A DNA stretch of 64,000 bases from Dichomitus squalens LYAD-421 SS1 (Eukaryota; Basidiomycota; Agaricomycetes; Polyporales; Polyporaceae). A model generated the notes under the pieces. That model was not told where the DNA came from and did not search any database. It saw only the letters and a list, made by a program, of their open reading frames with translations. Location: positions 1 to 64,000 of the forward strand of contig NW_006766949.1 of NCBI RefSeq assembly GCF_000275845.1, given 5' to 3'. Numbering within the stretch: the first letter of the stretch is position 1; each line of letters opens with the position of its first letter. The position numbers and the translations under genes were made by a program. Positions 44,974-56,400 of the stretch are shown piece after piece.

Positions 44974-47061
44974 CGGCACGATCGCTCGCAATGTGTTGAG
45001 TAATGGATCTTACAGTACCTCTGCCCCGTGCTGTTCTCTCAGTCTGCCCTGACTCAGTGTCGACGATGCAGTTGGGTCCTCTGCGTCGGAAATCTGTAGT
45101 GTGTCTATTGCTCCTCGGTCGGGTCTCCTCGACAGGGCAGTCCCCTTGTGATGCACGACTGCTGTCACCACAATCCCTTTTTCTTTCTTCTTTTCCTCTC
45201 TTTTCTCAATATCCCATTTCGTGCCCTCAGGCGAGGTCGCGCCTTATGGTAGGCCTTATGTACACTGCTGTCTACGCCGGTGGAGGGTGAGAGCTAGGCG
45301 GATCATAGGTGAGCATAAAGCTATTGCAAGCTATATGGAGTGGAGGGGGGATGAAGATGAGGGATAGTGCTGGGGGGTGCTGGGGTATCGAACGGGCAGG
45401 AGAGGGACAATGAAGATACGCTTGTGATAGAATAGCAGGTGTTGGGGAAGCAAGGCGCAGAAGCTGTGCGTTGCAAACGCGGTCACTGTTCGTTTAAGTA
45501 ACGTTACATTGTCGTGGTCACGTGCAACCGCACGGTGCCCTGTGATGCCGCTCAATCTTCGGTGCGACCAATACAAACGTGCAGCACAGGGAACCTCTGG
45601 GAACCATGGGCTGATAAGACAATGACGGTGATGAGTATGCCCAATGTTTGAGCGAGAAATCGTCCGCCCCTCCTCGGAATGAGTGCGATCAGTACCGAAG
45701 GCTGCGCTCAACCACCAGACGCGCTCTGACTCCTGAGCCTGGGGCCTAGACCGGCCCCGCTCAATGCCAAATGCTCGAACTTGATTTAGTACCTCTTCTC
45801 TCCCTCCACGACAGGCAGGGCGCATACAGTCATACACGGCTCCTCAGGACACCATGGGTCCCCGGGACACTCCCAATTTTTTCGCGCTCCTGTGGGATCT
45901 ATGGCTACCCAAATATCCTCAAACTCTGTGACCTACTGAGAGAAATTAATGTCTTGTGTTTCGAGTATACCACATAGCTACATCCTACTATAGCTTACCA
46001 GTTACATCGCAAATCGGCATAGCCGAAATTCCGTCACCGTACCGCAACAAGACGGAGCATGCTTAGCTTCCGAAATGCCACCTGTAAGATATTATGATTG
46101 ATAAATATTCACCTGAAAGAGCTAGTTTCATTATCGGATGAAACATGGACACGGCATGAGCCATTTGGTTTGCACAACAGGAAACCGATCGTATGCACGA
46201 TCTCTTATCTGAAGTATTGCCATATCGGGTTGGTATATCAAACATCTGCCTAATCGAATTCACAAGCGCTCGACATATCCTCTTGATCGCTCCTTCCAAT
46301 ATGCCTCATCACGCTGTCTCTAAAGCCAAACAGGCTCATATTGACTCTAAATTGTCAACAAATACATCAATATTGCAGCCAATCGCTACAATGAGGAGCG
46401 GGATGTTGGAATCCTGGCGTCAAGATGGCGAGCTCGCGGAACGAGCGCCACAGGTCCCGCCCCCCGACGGATACCCGCGCCCTTATCTACCCCTATTCTA
46501 CTGTGTATATAAGGTCTATTGTATGTACTATGTACGGCACGCGTTTTCACCGGCCAAACGCGAATCCCATTTGTGCCCGCTTGCCCTCGAACTTCTTCAC
46601 GGGAGTCACAGAGGAAGGCTCAAGGTGTTCGGAAGATCTGTCGAGAAGTCGGGCAAGAGTGCTTTCTGGAGACACATAAGAAGATCACCCTCCCTAAATC
46701 CACTGTCTCAGCCGTAGGGTGTCATTTCACCAGATGTATCCGTCAAGGTAACAGATGTATCCGTCTGACTTACGGATGTATCCGTGTCCTGGCGCCGTAA
46801 CGTAGTGGCTAGATCAACACACTCGCTCAAAGCAAATATCCGCACACTCCACTTCACTAGCAGAATACTTGCGTCTGTATCTCGAGCGAACGTCAGATAG
46901 CACAAGATTTCGCCCTAGGATCTACCAAATATACCCTACTGTCATGCACTAAGTTTCGGAGCCACTGCTGCGGTGCGCGTCCCGCCACCATGTTTCCCCT
47001 TCCCTTCTAACAAGACTGACGCGGGTGGATCTGCTCCACCCACCGTCTATTGATGGCTCCC
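44974..47061. other. Intergenic, no recognised gene
   Basis: About 2 kb with only unremarkable short frames. Eleven bases gatgtatccgt occur three times between about 46730 and 46790, spaced roughly 20 bases apart. No RNA gene or transposon end recognised. Confidence 0.45.
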
Positions 47062-48739
47062 TCAACGACTCTCGCACCTTCGGATCACCTCAGCGGAGTT
47101 GAAGCCTACCAAAGGGTCTGTTCTCCTCGTCCTAATCTCCCACATCCCGTCCTTGCCCATCTGGATGCCCTCCATGATGCACCGCCCCATGAGATAGTCG
47201 ACACGCCTGATGCCCTGCTGGCGCTCCCCCTCCGTCCGACACCGTGCTGCCCACGCGTCCGCGACCTGCGCACGCGCTTCGGAGTTCATCTCGACGTTGT
47301 AGTAGTCCGCGTTCTCGATCGGTGTCATCATGCACATGTGGATGGCGGTGAACATGTCGTAGAGCGTCACTCCGGCCGGGTTCTGCGATCCGACGTCGAT
47401 GTACCACGGCAGGTGCGCGTGGTAGAAGCGCATGTGCTGCAGGGGCGGCTCACAGACGAAACGCATCATGTCCCAGCTTGTCAGCTGCCGGTCCTTCAGC
47501 GCGCGGAACTGGATGGTGTTAGGGGGCTTGCGGAGGTCGAGCATCATTGGGGATTTAGCTAGCCCCGTATACCGAATGTATGGGTGTAGCGTGACTTTGG
47601 GCTCTGTGATACAGGAGAGGATCACAACGGGTGAGCTGCGGCACTAAGGAGTAGAACGGGCAGTTGCAACAGCGTATCGAGCTGTTGTCATCATGTCCGA
47701 CACAGCGATTGACCTATCGGAGACGTGTGGCAGACCGTCCCCTACAAACGGCAGCACTTCGCACCGGAACACGCACTAGAGATCCAAAGCAAACGCCCAT
47801 AGGAAGGAGACAACGATGACACTCACCGTTTCCCCCGTCGTTCGACGTGTTTGCCTGATAACGAGCTTTTAGCAGCCCACTGAATGTTATGTCGCTCAAT
47901 GAGAAGCCTTTCCTCCACTCTCGCGGAGGACGTCGATGCTTGAGAGCCTCATCATCTTCCCTGCCCGTTACGGACGCCTTCAGTGAGGCATAGCCACTAT
48001 CATGTGAGCAGATGGAAGGAATTGAGGAAAGGGATTCACTCCGTGATCTCCTCGATCGTCGCGAGGCAGGTGATAGACTCAAATTGTCGCCGTGGCTCTT
48101 CTGCGGCGGGTCAGTATCCGTCTCCGGTGTGCGCGATGCAAGGGGCCGCGGCCGGCCGATGCCGTATGCTGGAGGCATCATAGTCCTGGGCACTCCGATT
48201 ATCTGGGGAGCCACAATCGAAGGTATGCCCCAGTACTCTGGAGTCCGTGACTCGCTAAGATGTGCTTGGGACCCCCATTCAGGCCGTTGTAAGGGCGACA
48301 TGTAAAATATACCCCAAGGGTACAACTGTGCTCCGTGAATTGTGTGGCCGCGTAGGCCCCAGGCGGGGGATGGCGCCCAAGGATCCGTCGGAGTAGTCAT
48401 TATGGAGGCAGACCCCTGCGATAAGCTGGCAACTGGAATGGCCGCACGCCTCGCGAGAAGGGGCTGCATGGGCACGCTCCATGAGTCCGGTGGCTCGCGC
48501 ACTTGTGCTTGTGACTCCCATTGCCTCTGCCCCACAGTTGGACCTGGACTCCGACCAGGCTGGGGCCATGCAGCGCCCGCCGGGCGGCGGCGGAAGGACT
48601 CGGAGGGCGATGGAGATGGATTGGCGTCATCAGTCGCGATTGCTGCAGAGCCTTGTGAATCGACGAGTGGATGCATGTCGTGGTATGGGTTGCGCGTCCC
48701 GCCAAACTCTCCACTACCTGCAATGGCTAACTTGTCCAT
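47062..48739 (-). CDS. DUF6699-type protein, copy A
   Basis: Exon 2 is 47603-47062 and exon 1 runs upstream from 47827; the intron is 223 nt. The ATG at 48739 gives 484 residues; an in-frame ATG at 48904 would give 539 but overlaps the stop of the neighbouring gene, so 48739 (or the Met nearest copy B's start) is preferred. The first 300 residues are Pro/Ser/Gly-rich and disordered. Exon 2 encodes the ordered domain: Leu-His-Pro-Tyr-Ile-Arg-Tyr, Met-Leu-Asp-Leu-Arg, Val-Thr-Leu-Tyr-Asp-Met, and Arg-Arg-Val-Asp-Tyr-Leu-Met-Gly-Arg, the DUF6699 landmarks also seen at 30052. It ends in a tail of about 24 residues that differs from copy B. Function unknown. Confidence 0.72.
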
Positions 48740-48894
48740 CCCATTCTCAAGTTCGGTTGAGACTGGGACAGCGGCAAATAGGTCGTCGTTAGCCAGGTCT
48801 TTCCCAACGGCATTGGCTGTATGCACAATAATCGTTCCAACTGGCATAGGGGCGTCGTGAGCTTTTTCGTCAAGTGAATCAAACACGGTCGTGA

Positions 48895-50339
48895 TCACGT
48901 ACATCCATCTGCGTCAACGGCTACAGATGCACAGGTTTGGAGCAGCTTGATTAACGGGACTTCACGGGACACTGCGCCCTGAGTAGTGATAGTGTCGCAA
49001 TTGTATATCGCCTTACACGTTATAGCAATGCTCAGGCCTACCTCATACAGAGCATGAATATCCAGATCCGACGCGATTGCCACTTGGGCATGTGAGGACT
49101 GGAGAAACCCAATGAGCTTGCAGAGTTTGAGGAAAGAGACAAGAGATACGCACTGTGAGGATATAGTCAAGGACTTCATCCACAGGATCATGAGGCTATA
49201 GTCAGCGAGTCAATATCTTGACTATGGCATTGGACAGATGGCGCCCAAACCTTTTGAGACGGGGGGAAGAGTTCATATTCCGCTTCGCCGCGATCTGGCA
49301 TTGTATGATGAGCTGTGATCGGTGTCTTGCCGTCACGTATGTCATCCGATCCGGGCGGCAGTTGATCTGGCCCAGCACCAGCACGTAGTACTTGGAGGGG
49401 CAGAAACGTTCGACGTTTCGCCTTGAAGTAGTGGATGAAGATACACTGATCGAATTTGTGAGACAGAGGGTCGTTGTTCAATGCATCGCGCTGAGTCCAC
49501 GATATGTCCCTGGTTACGTCTGACATAGCTCGTCCGGGGATTGAGCTGTGGGTGCCATTCTGAGGCGGACCGACTCTGTAGAAGGCCGCAGGGAGCTGGA
49601 CGTTCGCTATAGCCAGGGAAAAGTCGAACGCGAATGTGGAGCTGAGGTTAGCAGAGATTGACCCTTGCTTTTTGCAGTAACTTCCATGAAAGGCGGCGAC
49701 AGCCCATCTGCTGGTCTTGGTCGTCCCGCATACGAACATGAGCTGCTCATCTTTGAGTACCAGTCCGAATCTCCCGTTCGCAAACTCCATCCATTCAGGA
49801 AAATGCGATTGAATATAGGCAACGACGTGCTTCCTGGACTTGATGTCCTTGGAGACGGCAGAGGGATGCAGAACAAGCATCGCGCCAGAGTCGTCAGAGC
49901 ATTCGAATGTGAAACTGGTAGAGGCAGAGACAGGGGTTACCGGGCTACAGCGCAAGATGTCAATCACCCACACGCGTATCTGAGGCTCGACATACCTAGG
50001 TAATGATGAGGGGGCTGCGGTTAAGCCTGCCGATGCGTCAAGACGTTCAATGCTCCGGCTGCATAGCACGGATTGCTGGATCTCCTCCCGGGGCCCATGA
50101 ATAAACGCACGCTCCACATCGAATGTTCTGTAGCCGTCGGGAATGCCTCTCGGCTGAGGATCGTCGGGGGCCTTCGTGGTGTTAAAAAGTTTGTGAAACT
50201 CGCCATTCTCCAGCCATCCGACATCACCGATGTCAACCTCTCCGCAACCTGGCGCGGGATCAGGCTTCCACAGAGGATACCCAAAGCCGAGGTGGAAGAG
50301 GCTGTCGGCGTATATGTCCCAAGGATGCCTATCGCTCAT
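48895..50339 (-). CDS. Conserved fungal protein of unknown function (RHPWDIY family)
   Basis: Four exons: 50339-49251, 49195-49154, 49098-49042 and 48978-48895; 423 residues, frame intact. The start is the ATG at 50339, just before Arg-His-Pro-Trp-Asp-Ile-Tyr. Landmarks: Gly-Tyr-Pro-Leu-Trp, Glu-Val-Asp-Ile-Gly-Asp-Val-Gly, Phe-His-Lys-Leu-Phe-Asn-Thr, Gly-Pro-Arg-Glu, Ser-Arg-Ser-Ile, a strand ending Phe-Thr-Phe-Glu-Cys, Gly-Ala-Met-Leu-Val-Leu, Val-Cys-Gly-Thr-Thr-Lys-Thr-Ser-Arg-Trp, and a C-terminal Ile-Ala-Ser-Asp-Leu-Asp. I recognise this pattern as a multicopy family in Agaricomycete genomes with no known function. It lies between the two DUF6699 copies on the same strand. The stop is only about 150 bases before the chosen start of copy A. 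Confidence 0.72.
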
Positions 50340-51096
50340 GAAGAAGGGGGAGATGGAGGAAATCGATGTGGGCTTGGGAGCGCTATAAGATGGATTATAT
50401 GAGCTCGTGGTACACGTGTGGTCGGAGAATGGCGATGCCACGGCATCTTCGTAATATCAGGTTCTATCACAGCATGGAAATGAGATCGTACGGCACTACA
50501 CAATCTGAATCAGTGCACGGCACAGCATTAAGTCCAGGCCTTTGCGGAATAGAAGGGTCAGCGCAGCCGAGGATGCAACACTGTCCGTTTTACACAACGT
50601 ACAATAAGCAGTCGTCGTTTTCGGAATGATTGCAATATCAACTACGACAAAAAGCGAAATTAGGACACCTTACTATGCTGATCTGTCCTTGCGGCCGTGT
50701 CGTTATGGACTTGCGAGCGAGCTATTTTTGATAGGCGATTGATACTTCAGCAAGCGCACGTACACCGTTCTTGAATGTATGGTACATTTGCGTGCACTGG
50801 AGGATATGGTATGGTAGCAGAGCCGTCCAAAGAAACAGCAGGAATCTTACACAGAATACATGTACATGGCTTGAGACCGGCTACACGTGATAAATATAGC
50901 ATGCAAAAATCGGGCTACTTGAGTTCACTTCACTTCAGCATCTACGAAGAAGATGCACAGGTGAGCGGGAGCAGGAACGACTTCCTCTCTCTCATTCTAC
51001 TTTCCCCAGATTGAACGACGTACCCACGAACACACATACCCCATTGTTCCCGACACAGCAACCTAGGATCTCCTGAGAACCCAAATACAACGACTG
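50340..51096. other. Intergenic between copy B and the RHPWDIY-family gene
   Basis: 5' flank of the minus-strand gene at 50339 and 3' flank of copy B. No gene seen. Confidence 0.45.
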
Positions 51097-52470
51097 TCAC
51101 GACGGGCTTGGCTTCCGCGTCCGTATCTCCCACATTCCATCCTTGCCCTTCTGAATACCCTCCATGATGCACCGCCCCATGAGATAGTCGACACGCCTGA
51201 TGCCCTGCTGTCGCTCCCCCTCCGTCCGACACCGTGCTGCCCACGCGTCTGCGACCTGCGCGCGCGCTTCGGAGTTCATCTCGACGTTGTAGTAGTCCGC
51301 GTTCTCGATCGGTGTCATCATGCACATGTGGATGGTGGCGAACATGTCGTAGAGCGTCACCCCGGCCGGGTTCTGCGATTCAACGTCGATGTACCACGGC
51401 AGGTGCGCGTGGTAGAAGCGCATGTGCTGCAGGGGCGGCTCACAGACGAAACGCATCATGTCCCAACTTGTCAACTGCCGGTCCTTGAGCGCGCGGAACT
51501 GGATGGTGTTCGGGGACTCGCGGAGGTCGAGCATCATTGGGGGTTTGGCTAGGCCCGTATACCGAATGTATGGGTGTAGCGTGACTTTAGGCTCTGTGAT
51601 GCGGAAGAGGATCACGACGGGTTAGCGGCGGTATTATGGAGCAGAACGGGCACTTGCAATACTGAACAGATGGGCGGATCGGGCTGAGAAGTCGCTAGAT
51701 CTATGGCAATTAAGCGGGAGACGACGAGGGCAAACTGTCGCCTACAAAGGGCAACACTTCGCACCAGAACGCGCACTAGAGAAACAACCAAGGTGCCCGT
51801 ACCGAGAAGAATGGCATTGATTACACTCACCGTTTCCCCCGCCACCGAATGATCTCGAGCGATTACGGGCTCCAAGCAGCCCGCTGAATATATTTCCGTT
51901 CAAAGAAAAGTCTGTCCTCCATTCCCGTGGAGGATGTTTGAGAGCCTCGGCAGTACGCCCGCGCACTATCGACGTCTTGCGTGAGAGGGAGCCGCTCCCC
52001 AGTGAGAACGAGGATGGGCTCGAAGAAAGGGATGCGCTCCGCGACAGCGGTGTTCTCGATCGTGGCGGCGCAAGCGACTGATCGGAGTCGTCGTAGTTCT
52101 TCCATGGTGGGCTACTGTTGGTCTCCGGTTCGCGCGATGCGAGTGGGCGCGGCCAGCCATCGGTGTGGACACCGACACCGAACGTTGGCGGCATCACCGC
52201 CATGGGCGCTGCGAGTATTGCGGGTGTGGACGACATGGACGTCCCCCAGGACATCGGTGTGCTGCCCGCTTGTGCTTGTGACTCCCACCCTGGCCATTGT
52301 GGGGGCTGCATGAAAGCTGGACCCGGACTCCAGGACTGCGGCTGTGCTGCGCCGGGCATGTGGCCAAAGGAGTCAAAGGACGAGGGCCATGGATTTGGGT
52401 TATTCATCATCATGGGTGCGGATCCCTGAGAGTCAACGAGCGGAGGCATGTCGTCGAATCGTTGGCCCAT
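51097..52470 (-). CDS. DUF6699-type protein, copy B
   Basis: Exons 52470-51831 and 51593-51097, intron 237 nt; 378 residues from the ATG at 52470. Exon 1 encodes about 213 disordered residues rich in Pro, Ser and Gly, beginning Met-Gly-Gln-Arg and sharing only islands with copy A (Leu-Val-Asp-Ser-Gln-Gly-Ser, Pro-Arg-Pro-Leu-Ala-Ser-Arg, Pro-Pro-Arg-Glu-Trp-Arg). Exon 2 encodes the DUF6699-type domain and is almost base-for-base the same as copy A. The protein stops earlier than copy A, after Arg-Lys-Pro-Ser-Pro-Ser. The intron starts at the same codon in both copies. No localisation signal visible; role unknown. Confidence 0.75.
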
Positions 52471-53022
52471 AGCTGAGGTCAGTCTGAGGAGATGGACAAC
52501 GATAAAGGCGAGGAGCGATGCTCAAGCGTCGAGGAGAGAGATGCAAGAACGAGAAGGACACGAGGCAGAGTCCACCTGAGCGCTGACCGTAGTTGCCGCA
52601 TTCGATGCGCCGGTCCGAATACAGCAGATTCCCTGTACGTTGTGCCATCGCGCCTTTATGAGCGTTGGTCGTCGTCTGAGGCGTTGTGGCGGGCGGAGAG
52701 TCCAGCGATCATGTCGGAGGCGTCGATTGTAGATGCCTGGCCGCACCACCCGCCGCGCGCGCGCCCAATTCCGTCTCCATGACCATCAGCATGCCGCAAC
52801 GTCGAGGCGATTCTTGTCTTCAGCTCTCATCCCCTGTCTTGCTATTGTCCCTCCTAGTATTCGGTCATGAGTCTGTGGATGAACAGTTTGTGGATGAACC
52901 GATGAACGGCTTGAAGGTGTTTGTTGGGTCCGGGTGAGGTCGAGTCATCGCGGATGATAGGATCCTGTCCAAAGGCTTGAGGGCAGCTTGCTTTGTCCCC
53001 CCAACATCTTCACGGGCTCACC
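52471..53022. other. Divergent promoter, DUF6699 copy B and RidA-like gene
   Basis: No gene recognised. A direct repeat of gtggatgaac is seen near 52875-52905. Confidence 0.45.
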
Positions 53023-53415
53023 ATGCAACGTCATTTTACCAACAACCCGTATGAGAACAAGTTCGGCTACTCCAGAGCCGTTCGGAAGGGTCCTTTCATC
53101 TTCATCTCCGGGACTACCTCCATCGACCCGACCTCTGGCGAGCTCCGCTACCCCGGATCTGCCTACGACCAGGCGCGAGCTATCTTTTCCGAGATCGTGC
53201 GGGCTGTGGAAGTATTAGGTGGGAGGAAGGGGGATATCGTGCGTGTGCGGATGTTTGTAGCGGAAGATCGGGATACAGGCAAGGTTGGGCAGGCTTTGAA
53301 GGACGTTCTTGGAGACGTCGGTCCGGCGGCGACGATGATTGTTGGCTCTCGCTTCGTCTCGTCAGACATGCTGGTGGAGATTGAAGCAGATGCTGTCGTT
53401 ATGGTGCGTGCATGA
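53023..53415 (+). CDS. RidA/YjgF/UK114-family protein
   Basis: A single exon of 130 residues, normal length for the family. Landmarks: Gly-Pro-Phe-Ile-Phe-Ile-Ser-Gly-Thr-Thr near residue 25, Tyr-Asp-Gln-Ala-Arg-Ala-Ile-Phe, Gly-Asp-Ile-Val-Arg-Val-Arg-Met-Phe-Val, Gly-Pro-Ala-Ala-Thr-Met, and Val-Glu-Ile-Glu-Ala-Asp-Ala. RidA proteins are trimers that hydrolyse reactive enamine/imine intermediates from amino-acid metabolism. At the position of the key Arg of classical RidA (Pro-Ala-Arg-Ser) this protein has Ala, so it belongs to another subgroup and deaminase activity is uncertain. The ATG at 53023 was preferred over an upstream in-frame one because the family starts close to the first strand. 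Confidence 0.85.
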   Translation: MQRHFTNNPYENKFGYSRAVRKGPFIFISGTTSIDPTSGELRYPGSAYDQARAIFSEIVRAVEVLGGRKGDIVRVRMFVAEDRDTGKVGQALKDVLGDVGPAATMIVGSRFVSSDMLVEIEADAVVMVRA

Positions 53416-56400
53416 GACGAGTCCTTGCCGTGGAGAATATGAGTCTCGAGAATCTTGTCTTTCTTCACCCCCGGACCGCATGTCACTGTCCAACTTAGAC
53501 ATTGCCGTTTGGTCACTCCTCAATGCGTCTCCTATGCGTAGTACTGAATACATCTTCTGATATAGGAATGACGCCAATGGTTCTGTTCTCACACGAAATG
53601 ATGCGAACGGTGACACTTTTCAACGATTGTACTGAGACGAGGGTCTCATCGAGGTGCGAATTCATCAAAACCTCTGTGTCCCATCTCTGTTTTGACACCA
53701 TCGATTAGCCTTGCCAGCGTGACCTTTCCGTGCAATGCTATAAGTTCGATAATCTTCGTGAGTGAGAGTCCGATCGCAGCGTATATGAGGGCTGCAACCT
53801 AAAATCCGGGTCTTAGCGTGGGCTCGTAGCGCAGGTATACCGCAAGTTGCGCTTCCTTGCAGCATTCCGTGTACCTGCACTACGGTTCCACTGGTGCACA
53901 GGTCCGTCTCGAGCGATATTTCGAGGAAATCTGAACAGTGACGATGCCTTTGTCGCTTTTCATCACGCGTACTCCAACCGAAGCTTTGTTTCCGAGCGAG
54001 TTGCCATAGAACATTGGTCTTGTATTTCAGATAACGAAGCCATCAGGCATGCAGCTGCATGTGTGGAAGCAGTGGCGCTCGACCGCTACCAGGCCGACAG
54101 TATCTTGCTGAATACAAGGTTACGGACCACCTCCCCATTCGCAATTGTGTAGGTCCCGTGAGTTCATACACCTATAGATCTTCTGGTGCTACAATCAAGC
54201 GATTTTCCGAGACTCGCGTGGCCCTTTTGGTACAGAGGCCAATTGTGCTACAGAGTTTCGCAACCTGTGGATAATACTGTGATGTCCGGATGTGCCCGCC
54301 CACCGTGCGAGACGTCGAGCTCGTAGTGCCTGCGGCATCGTTCCCTGATCCTACTCTCCTGTAGGTGCGCAACCACAGTGCTGATGACAGTGGAGGCGTC
54401 GAAATCGATGTACCCGTTCAGGACATACGGGGCTCAGACCCAAGGGACGACGAAATCCAGGTGAGATACCATCAAACCGACCCTCGGATGCACGCGTATT
54501 GACGTCCGGGAACGCAGGCATGCCACGCGTCGCCCATCTTGCCCGTCGATCTGGGACCACATGCAACCTTCGCTGGACTAACCACCACTGTCGCATAAGG
54601 TATTGCGCCGGACGTTGTTCGTCGTGCTACCACGGCAGGGAATCGGATATTTCCAGCTGGAGAGAAGTCTCTGAAAAGGGGATGCGCGAGGCAAACAATC
54701 CGTGAATATGTGGCGTTTCTGGATCAAAGTCATTGAAAAACGACAGGCTGTTGCCTTTTGCGTCCCCATTTCATTGACTTTTCTCCAATCGAAAACATCC
54801 GATTCCCTGCCGTGTACTCAATTTCTCACGTTCATGTTCCGCTGATTCGTACTCAAGCCGCATCACTGCTAGCCTACGACGCGCGCACCGCGCCCGCCCG
54901 TGCAGCACTTGCCCTTTCCTGGAGGTTGGACAGGCGCAACATGCGGTACAGGCCGCGCCGGGTCATTATCCACTGATTGATGCGTAGTCCCACCCCATTC
55001 CAAGTAGGACTTTGCTCTTCGAGAGATTGAGTGAGACACAAGCTGGCCGTCTACCGAGCTAGCCGATGCCCGCTGGGTGGGCCTGTCAGTTAAGGCTGTT
55101 CAAATTGCCGGTGTGTCTCTTCCGGACCGCTTCACCACGCGCACCAACACACTGACCAGTCCTGTTCTCTTCCAGAAACGTTTCGATTCGATGCTGCGCT
55201 CGCTCGCCACAGGGCCGCACATATTCATTTCCGCAATGCATGGGCGATTACGCCCTGTTGCAAACCCATGGCCTGTGAGTTACACGGCCTATGAGGCTGG
55301 AAATACTCAACCATTGAGTGGACACCCTATTCTAGACGCGTCCGCAGGCAGGCTCGCCAAAACGTTACAACGACGCGTCCCACATGACCTTCAGCCCCGT
55401 CGATGACCTAGACCACGCCGATGAAAGACGGTGGAGGCGATGACGAGGGTGATGGCGGAGTTCCACCGTCAGTTGCGCGACAGCTCCATCACGCCCTCGG
55501 ACCTGCCCTGGCCTTAACGAATTAATGGACGACGAACTCAACATACTGGGGTAGCATAGTGTCGCGGGATCGGCTTGGATGTGGATGGGTAAATTGATTT
55601 ATCGGGCGATGGAGGGCTCCGCGAGACAGGTGAGCCTCTTGTTCGTCCTAATCGCTCCCCGACTGGGATTTGCGGTGCTTATCGCTGTCGAATACGCACA
55701 CCCAATACCCCAAGCGGAGAGGAAAGTCGGCTGGCGTCGGGATTGGCAGATGCCTAGAAGGCGATGCCAGCACAGTTTACAGTCATCAGTCCCGCACACG
55801 TGCCCGGACGGACACGTTGCGCGGAGCTGGAGGTCCGTACAGGCCCAGAAAGGCAAGAATGCCTCCATCGACTTTGCCCGTCCGGTCGCTGCGTGCAACG
55901 TGTTTCCGCTTCCAGTCCTCTGCGTCCTCCCATCCTCAGGGCAGCACCAGAGATGAAGTAATGATACGACGGTAAGCGGGCGAAGCCCCAAACAGAAGAC
56001 GACTGACGTCGCCTCTTCGGGAAGCCCGCGCGATCTTACGGCTGAAAATTGTGGGAGCGCACCGTCCCTCTGAGCTCTCTCGGCTGTTATCGGGCCCATC
56101 TCCGGTGCAGATGCCCGGATCCCACTCGGTGCGCCTACAGAAGTGGGATGCCAGGTGGGCCAAATCACGCTGGAATGCAATCACGCGTCGCGAGAAGCGC
56201 CGCCGCTCCGTCCAGGTTATTGCCCCCGCCCGTTGTGTTCTCTTGATGACCAAAGCCCAACCTTCAGACTCCTGACTTATCAGGTTAGATGCTGGGCGCA
56301 GCCATTAGAAGGACTTCCCGCACCGCAGACCCTGTCCGTGCACCTCGCAACAAACAAGGTTGCCTGGATCGGGCGCTGTGCTCCCAAGGCTCTAGCGCAC

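Noticed and set aside
46193..46717. 174-residue plus-strand frame
   Set aside because: No family pattern, mixed composition and no splice or promoter support; long chance frames are common here.
55599..56180. 193-residue minus-strand frame
   Set aside because: Cys/Arg/Ser-rich shadow-like composition with no motif; overlapping plus frames are just as open.
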